The notes beneath the pieces are model-generated. The model searched no databases. It was not told the DNA's origin and saw nothing but the letters and a program-made list of their open reading frames with translations. The position numbers and the translations under genes are program-made. Below, in pieces: positions 60,404-64,000 of a stretch of DNA of 64,000 nt (the stretch's first letter is position 1; the number at the start of each line of letters is the position of its first letter). The DNA comes from Hyphomonadaceae bacterium (lineage in GTDB: Bacteria; Pseudomonadota; Alphaproteobacteria; Caulobacterales; Hyphomonadaceae). The DNA lies in contig JAUYPV010000132.1 of assembly GCA_030697555.1 (NCBI GenBank), positions 1 to 64,000 of the forward strand. Reading direction: 5' to 3'.

Positions 60404-60736
60404 ATGTTCATGCGTTTAGCGACTGCCGCAATCGGCGCTCTGGCGCTTGCAAGCTGCCACACAACACCGCCTCCGACGCCGGGTGGAGGAGCGTCAATTT
60501 TTCCCCCGCCAGTTAGCAACTACGCCTGTCAGGGCGGAACGCGTCTCGCCGTACGGCTGATGGGCGAAAGCGCGTCGGTACAGGTCGACGGGCAGCCGGC
60601 GATGAGCCTTCCGCAAATCTCGTCCTCATCGGAATTGACGAGCTATTCAAGCGGAACGCATGTGCTCAACATCCGGCAGGGTCAGGTCTCGTGGGGAGTC
60701 GGCCGGGCGATGCCCGTGCCTTGTACTGGAGGCTGA
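60404..60736 (+). CDS. MliC-like lipoprotein (lysozyme inhibitor fold)
   Basis: The 110-residue product has a lipobox (IGALALASC, cysteine at about 18), a proline/glycine linker and a domain with NYACQGGTRLAVRLMGESAS, then VQVDGQPAMSLPQISSSS and SWGVGRAMPVPCTGG. This fits the MliC family of membrane-bound C-type lysozyme inhibitors, with the two conserved cysteines. I use the ATG at 60404, six bases after GGGAG. The protein would protect periplasmic peptidoglycan. Confidence 0.78.
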   Translation: MFMRLATAAIGALALASCHTTPPPTPGGGASIFPPPVSNYACQGGTRLAVRLMGESASVQVDGQPAMSLPQISSSSELTSYSSGTHVLNIRQGQVSWGVGRAMPVPCTGG

Positions 60737-60901
60737 AGCATAACAGCGAGACTCAACTCGCCCGCAGGTTGGACAAGTGCAAAGTGGCCGGAACGCCACC
60801 GATCTCTGTCATTCCCGAACCCTGTCTTTCCGGTGCGCTTCAGCGCCAATGCGGAGTGGCGCTTCCTTGAGCGCTGCCGCCCTTCAGATGGAGAAACCCG
60901 C

Positions 60902-61266
60902 ATGCGGTCATCAGTCGTTTTGAGCATCCTCGTTCTCTGGACTGCAGGTTGCGAGCGATCGCCTCAGGCGCCGGCTGACGTTCCTGGGCAGCCGGCGCTG
61001 GTCGAGATGAGTTTGCGCGACACCTTGGTCGATTGCGCGGGAGCGGTCGCAGCCTCGGGCGGAGTCGATCCAATCGCCGACCCGGCGACGGGATCGGCAG
61101 CGGAGAACACATACTTTCTCTTGCTCGCCCTGATGGACAAGGAGCCCGGCTTGGCGGCGGAAACGGCCGTGAGGCGGCAAAGACCGCCCACGACGTCTGG
61201 ATGTCGAGGCCGGCCGAAGAGCGGACGGCGCGCGCGGCTACGTGTACGACGCGCTTTGCCGGGTAG
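60902..61266 (+). pseudogene. Small lipoprotein, frameshifted near its end
   Basis: The frame begins MRSSVVLSILVLWTAGCERS with a lipobox (LWTAGC) and continues with LVDCAGAVAASGG. Near 61170 the likely continuation REAAKTAHDVWMSRPAEERT and the ending ATCTTRFAG lie in another frame, ending at 61266. One extra C in GGCCGTG would repair it. The unshifted frame runs to 61297 with a basic tail unlike the family. Function unknown. Confidence 0.55.
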
Positions 61267-61297
61267 CGGCGCGAAAATCGAACAATCGCGCGACTGA

Positions 61298-61609
61298 AAT
61301 CGTTGGCGGTCGAAAATACTACATGGACGGTGACGCTATCGCGTTCCGTCAGATCCGCGGATCAGCCCAACCTTCTCCTTGTAGCTTAGGGGCCGTCTAC
61401 AGATGACACCGCCCGTGTTGGGTCCTCGGCGCGCTGCGCTGATCGTCCGGATGGTCATTGGCCGGGCAAGGCGCCCTCCCCCGGGAAGTCCGCATCTATT
61501 CGGATTGGCAGCTATCTAGGGATAACCTGCGGAGCCGGTTGCAATCCCGCGCTCGCCATGTGGAAACTTTCTCGGTTGGCCACAGACGCCAGCGCAAAAG
61601 GGGAAGAAC
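61298..61609. other. Intergenic, nothing seen
   Basis: No domain-bearing frame and no striking repeat. Confidence 0.45.
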
Positions 61610-61819
61610 GTGTCGGAGAGAGAGATTTATTTGTTGTTGGCGCTGCGTTGCATGCGCAAGCGCACCGAAGAAATTCGCGACCGCGGGCAACGCGATTCGC
61701 CCGCCAATTTTCTGGGTCGCCATGAAGCAACGTTGATCGACGAACTGCGCAAGCGGTGGGACGCCGTTACCGAGCGCATGGGTCTGCCGTCGCCAGCAGA
61801 CATCGTAGCTTGGCTATGA
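61610..61819 (+). CDS. Small hypothetical protein
   Basis: The 69-residue product (GTG start, GGGGAAG about ten bases upstream) is charged and helical: EIYLLLALRCMRKRTEEIRD, then FLGRHEATLIDELRKRWDAV and LPSPADIVAWL. There is no recognisable family, membrane segment or signal. The reverse strand is open over part of the same stretch, which lowers confidence. It precedes nhaA by about 200 bp. Confidence 0.4.
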   Translation: MSEREIYLLLALRCMRKRTEEIRDRGQRDSPANFLGRHEATLIDELRKRWDAVTERMGLPSPADIVAWL

Positions 61820-62026
61820 CCCTACGACCGCCTGGCTCCAGGTCTAAGCCCGCCAATGGAGAGCTCGACCAAGCAACGAGACATGCGAACGCCGACCTGG
61901 CTTGAGCCATTGTCGAGTGGTTGCTGAATTTTTCAATATCAACCTAACAGGTCAGCGCCGAGACAGAGCAAGACCAGGTCGTCGATCAGGCATTGAATCG
62001 CGGCTTGCATCAGCTAGTCTCGCGCC

Positions 62027-63274
62027 ATGGCTTCGACGAGCGCGAACATATCGTGGTGGGCGCGCGACACGACGCCGGGTTTTGTGCTGCTGGCGGCGAC
62101 AGCACTATCGTTCCTGATCCTCAATGGGCCGCTTGCCGGCGGCTTTCATCATCTGCTGGAGGATAGTTTCGCGCAGGTCGCCCTCACCGGCGCGCCACGC
62201 GGCCTGAACTTGCATCTCGTCATCAATGACGGACTGATGGCGATCTTCTTCCTCTTCGTCGGGCTGGAGCTGAAGCGGGAAACGGTCGAGGGTCCGTTCA
62301 AGAATCCGCGCGACGCCGCGCTGCCTCTGTTCGGTGCCGTCGGCGGCATGATCGGCCCCGCGCTTATCTACCTCCTCATTGCAGGATCCAACGCGGAGTA
62401 TCAGCGCGGCTGGGCCATTCCCGCAGCGACCGACATCGCTTTCGCAATCGGCGTGCTCTCGCTCCTGGGCAAGCGCGTGCCGGCTGGTTTGCGTCTTTTC
62501 CTCCTGGCGCTCGCGATTATCGACGATCTCGGCGCCATCCTGGTGATCGCGCTTTTCTATACGACGCAGATCGTCGGTTGGGCGCTCGGAGGCGCGATCC
62601 TCGCCTTCCTGGCGTTGCTGGCGCTCAACCGCGCCGGTGTGCGCACGCTCTGGCCTTATTGGGTGATCGGCGCGGTCCTCTGGAGCTTCATGCTGCTCTC
62701 CGGCGTACACGCCACGATCGCCGGCGTCTTGACCGCCATGGCCGTGCCGATGCGCGCAAAGAATGGAGGCTCGCCCCTTATCACAGCGGAGCATGCGCTC
62801 AAGCCGTGGGTCGCGCTGGCGATCATGCCGATCTTCGCCCTGGCCAATGCTGGCGTCTCGCTCGTCGGGGTCGACGCAACACTGCTGCTGCATCCGGTTG
62901 CGGTTGGCGTCGGTCTCGGCCTCCTTCTCGGCAAGCCGGTCGGCATCATGTTGTTCACATTCGCCGCCGCCGCGCTCCTGAAGCGCGCGCCGCCAGCGGG
63001 CTTGGCGCCGATGGCGGGCGTTGCGACCATCGCTGGGATTGGCTTCACTATGAGCCTCTTCATCGGCACGCTCGCCTTCGGAGCGGGCGATCTCGCCACG
63101 CCTCTGCGCTTTGGCGTGCTGGGGGGCTCGCTTCTATCCGCGCTGATCGGCTTCACGCTGCTCCACCTTGTGTTGCGCAAACCGGAGCAAGGCGATCAGG
63201 CGCTGGCGGCGGATGAGGAAATGGCCGAGCGCAGCGGCGTCCTGCAAGACATGGACACGGCTGATCCGCGCTAG
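62027..63274 (+). CDS. nhaA: Na+/H+ antiporter NhaA
   Basis: The product (415 residues) has about twelve membrane helices. Diagnostic motifs are NDGLMAIFFLFVGLELKRET (about residues 66-85), PAATDIAFAIGVLSLLGKRV (with the helix IV aspartate) and ALAIIDDLGAILVIALFYT (the paired aspartates that bind sodium), plus GIGFTMSLFIGTLAF near the end. NhaA exchanges sodium for two protons and protects against alkaline or saline stress. The C-terminal tail (about 25 residues) is slightly long. The gene stands alone on the plus strand. Confidence 0.95.
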   Translation: MASTSANISWWARDTTPGFVLLAATALSFLILNGPLAGGFHHLLEDSFAQVALTGAPRGLNLHLVINDGLMAIFFLFVGLELKRETVEGPFKNPRDAALPLFGAVGGMIGPALIYLLIAGSNAEYQRGWAIPAATDIAFAIGVLSLLGKRVPAGLRLFLLALAIIDDLGAILVIALFYTTQIVGWALGGAILAFLALLALNRAGVRTLWPYWVIGAVLWSFMLLSGVHATIAGVLTAMAVPMRAKNGGSPLITAEHALKPWVALAIMPIFALANAGVSLVGVDATLLLHPVAVGVGLGLLLGKPVGIMLFTFAAAALLKRAPPAGLAPMAGVATIAGIGFTMSLFIGTLAFGAGDLATPLRFGVLGGSLLSALIGFTLLHLVLRKPEQGDQALAADEEMAERSGVLQDMDTADPR

Positions 63275-63373
63275 ATGTTGGACTCGGAAGCGCGGTAGAG
63301 CGGGTCAAATTTGAAGCGACCTGGCTCCTGTTTCCCGCCATCCGATCAACGGACCGCTTCTTGGTCGCACGCC

Positions 63374-63511
63374 GGTGTTGTCAAGTTGAGCGGGATTTGT
63401 CGAACATCGATTCTGAAGGTGATCGGGAGGCTGATTTGAGGAGGAATTTCGGACGCAGCCGGGCAGCGGAACGTGCGGAATCGCGCCTTATTAGGTCAAC
63501 TTGACGGCATC
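63374..63511. repeat. 138-bp inverted-repeat element (MITE-like, second type)
   Basis: The ends are GGTGTTGTCAAGTTGA (63374-63389) and the complement of TCAACTTGACGGCATC (63496-63511), 13 of 16 matching. The core GTCAAGTT is shared with the 142-bp elements, but the interior differs. There is no coding capacity. It lies between nhaA and folP. Confidence 0.55.
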
Positions 63512-63627
63512 GCGGTGTATTCTCGCCGAAGACGGTCAATCGACGAATGTGCGGTTTCCTGGCGGTTTCCGCCGGGATATGGCTATCGCCACAATATCGG
63601 ACACAGACTGCCTTTTCGGAGTGAATC

Positions 63628-64000
63628 GTGCCCGAACATCGAGAAATTGTTCGCGATGCCTTTCTGTCGCGCGCAGCGCATGGGCCGCTGATCATGGGCA
63701 TCCTGAACGTCACCCCAGACTCTTTTTCCGATGGGGGTCAGCATTTCGATCCCCAACAAGCGCTGGCTCGCGCCATGGAGATGTGCTCGGAAGGCGCCGA
63801 CATTCTTGATGTGGGCGGCGAGTCCACGAGGCCCGGCGCAAGCAGCGTTTCTCAAGAGGAGGAACTCGCGCGAGTGGAGAGTGTTATCGTCGCGATCAAC
63901 CAAATCACCGAAGTCCCTATTTCGATCGACACATACAAGGCAGGGGTTGCCCGCGCCGCCGCTGCTGTTGGCGCGGTCATCGTCAACGACGTCTGGGGCA
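63628..64000 (+). CDS. folP: Dihydropteroate synthase FolP (partial, runs off the window)
   Basis: The first 124 residues show the TIM-barrel start of dihydropteroate synthase: MGILNVTPDSFSDGG, then DILDVGGESTRPGA, PISIDTYKAGVARAA and VNDVWG. The enzyme joins p-aminobenzoate to hydroxymethyl-dihydropterin diphosphate in folate synthesis and is the sulfonamide target. The start is a GTG at 63628 preceded by CGGAG. The sequence follows the chromosomal FolP pattern rather than the Sul pattern. The 3' part is outside the window. Confidence 0.9.
   Translation, partial: MPEHREIVRDAFLSRAAHGPLIMGILNVTPDSFSDGGQHFDPQQALARAMEMCSEGADILDVGGESTRPGASSVSQEEELARVESVIVAINQITEVPISIDTYKAGVARAAAAVGAVIVNDVWG

Noticed and set aside
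62105-62893. 262-codon minus-strand open frame
   Set aside because: Antisense to nhaA; highly charged, repetitive composition typical of a shadow frame.
1-64000. tRNA, rRNA genes or CRISPR arrays
   Set aside because: I saw no cloverleaf-like stretch with a T-loop, no rRNA signature and no regularly spaced repeats.

Overview
The window is GC-rich, densely coded DNA that looks alphaproteobacterial. The pointers are an NrsF-type anti-sigma factor with its ECF sigma factor, HWE and HisKA_2 sensor kinases, a DmeR/DmeF pair, AbiE toxin-antitoxin pairs and bufferin genes. A Caulobacterales or Hyphomonadaceae-like host is my best guess, from gene content only. Much of the window is accessory: transposon remnants, N-truncated genes and frameshifted genes are common, and I found no rRNA, tRNA or CRISPR array.

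Layout. 0-5.7 kb: an IS30-like remnant cut by a complete IS66-family element (480-3506, perfect 8-bp target duplication, passenger gene), then an AbiE toxin-antitoxin pair and a broken IS3-family orfA. 5.7-28.6 kb: a signalling island. It holds four paralogous proteins that look like degenerate GGDEF-EAL tandems (one has two in-frame amber codons), two PilZ proteins (one broken), a membrane GGDEF protein, two histidine kinases, three receiver proteins, three paralogous small helical proteins and three TadE/TadG-like pilus proteins. Several of these genes share an unrecognised upstream element. Two 142-bp elements with 15-bp terminal inverted repeats (18246-18387 and 28640-28781) each sit directly in front of a gene that has lost its 5' end.

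29-36 kb: small stress genes, then an ECF sigma/anti-sigma operon divergent from a bufferin operon (bufA1-bufB-bufC-doxX). Both face the intergenic region with the same promoter pattern, GTAACC-N17-CGAATACT. A third near-copy precedes a thioredoxin-like/DoxX operon, so the window appears to hold a small metal/redox regulon. 36-46 kb: a broken YCII gene, an ArsR-SRPBCC pair, an IS630 fragment, and a two-component system divergent from an operon for an exported superoxide dismutase, a lipoprotein, an iron-type ABC importer and a Tat-type beta-propeller. 46.9-48.7 kb: a HupE/UreJ operon.

49-54.5 kb: a second AbiE pair. Its toxin gene 3' end (196 bp) is repeated after a 3.1-kb metal module (DmeR, DmeF, MerR, MerT-like, thioredoxin-like lipoprotein, GDCCVxC protein). 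54.6-64 kb: a receiver/HisKA_2 kinase pair, a breakpoint fusing two N-truncated genes head to head, several lipoprotein or exported genes with single-base frameshifts, nhaA, another small inverted-repeat element and the start of folP. The repeated one-base losses in short G/C runs could be decay or assembly error, and this matters when reading the broken genes.
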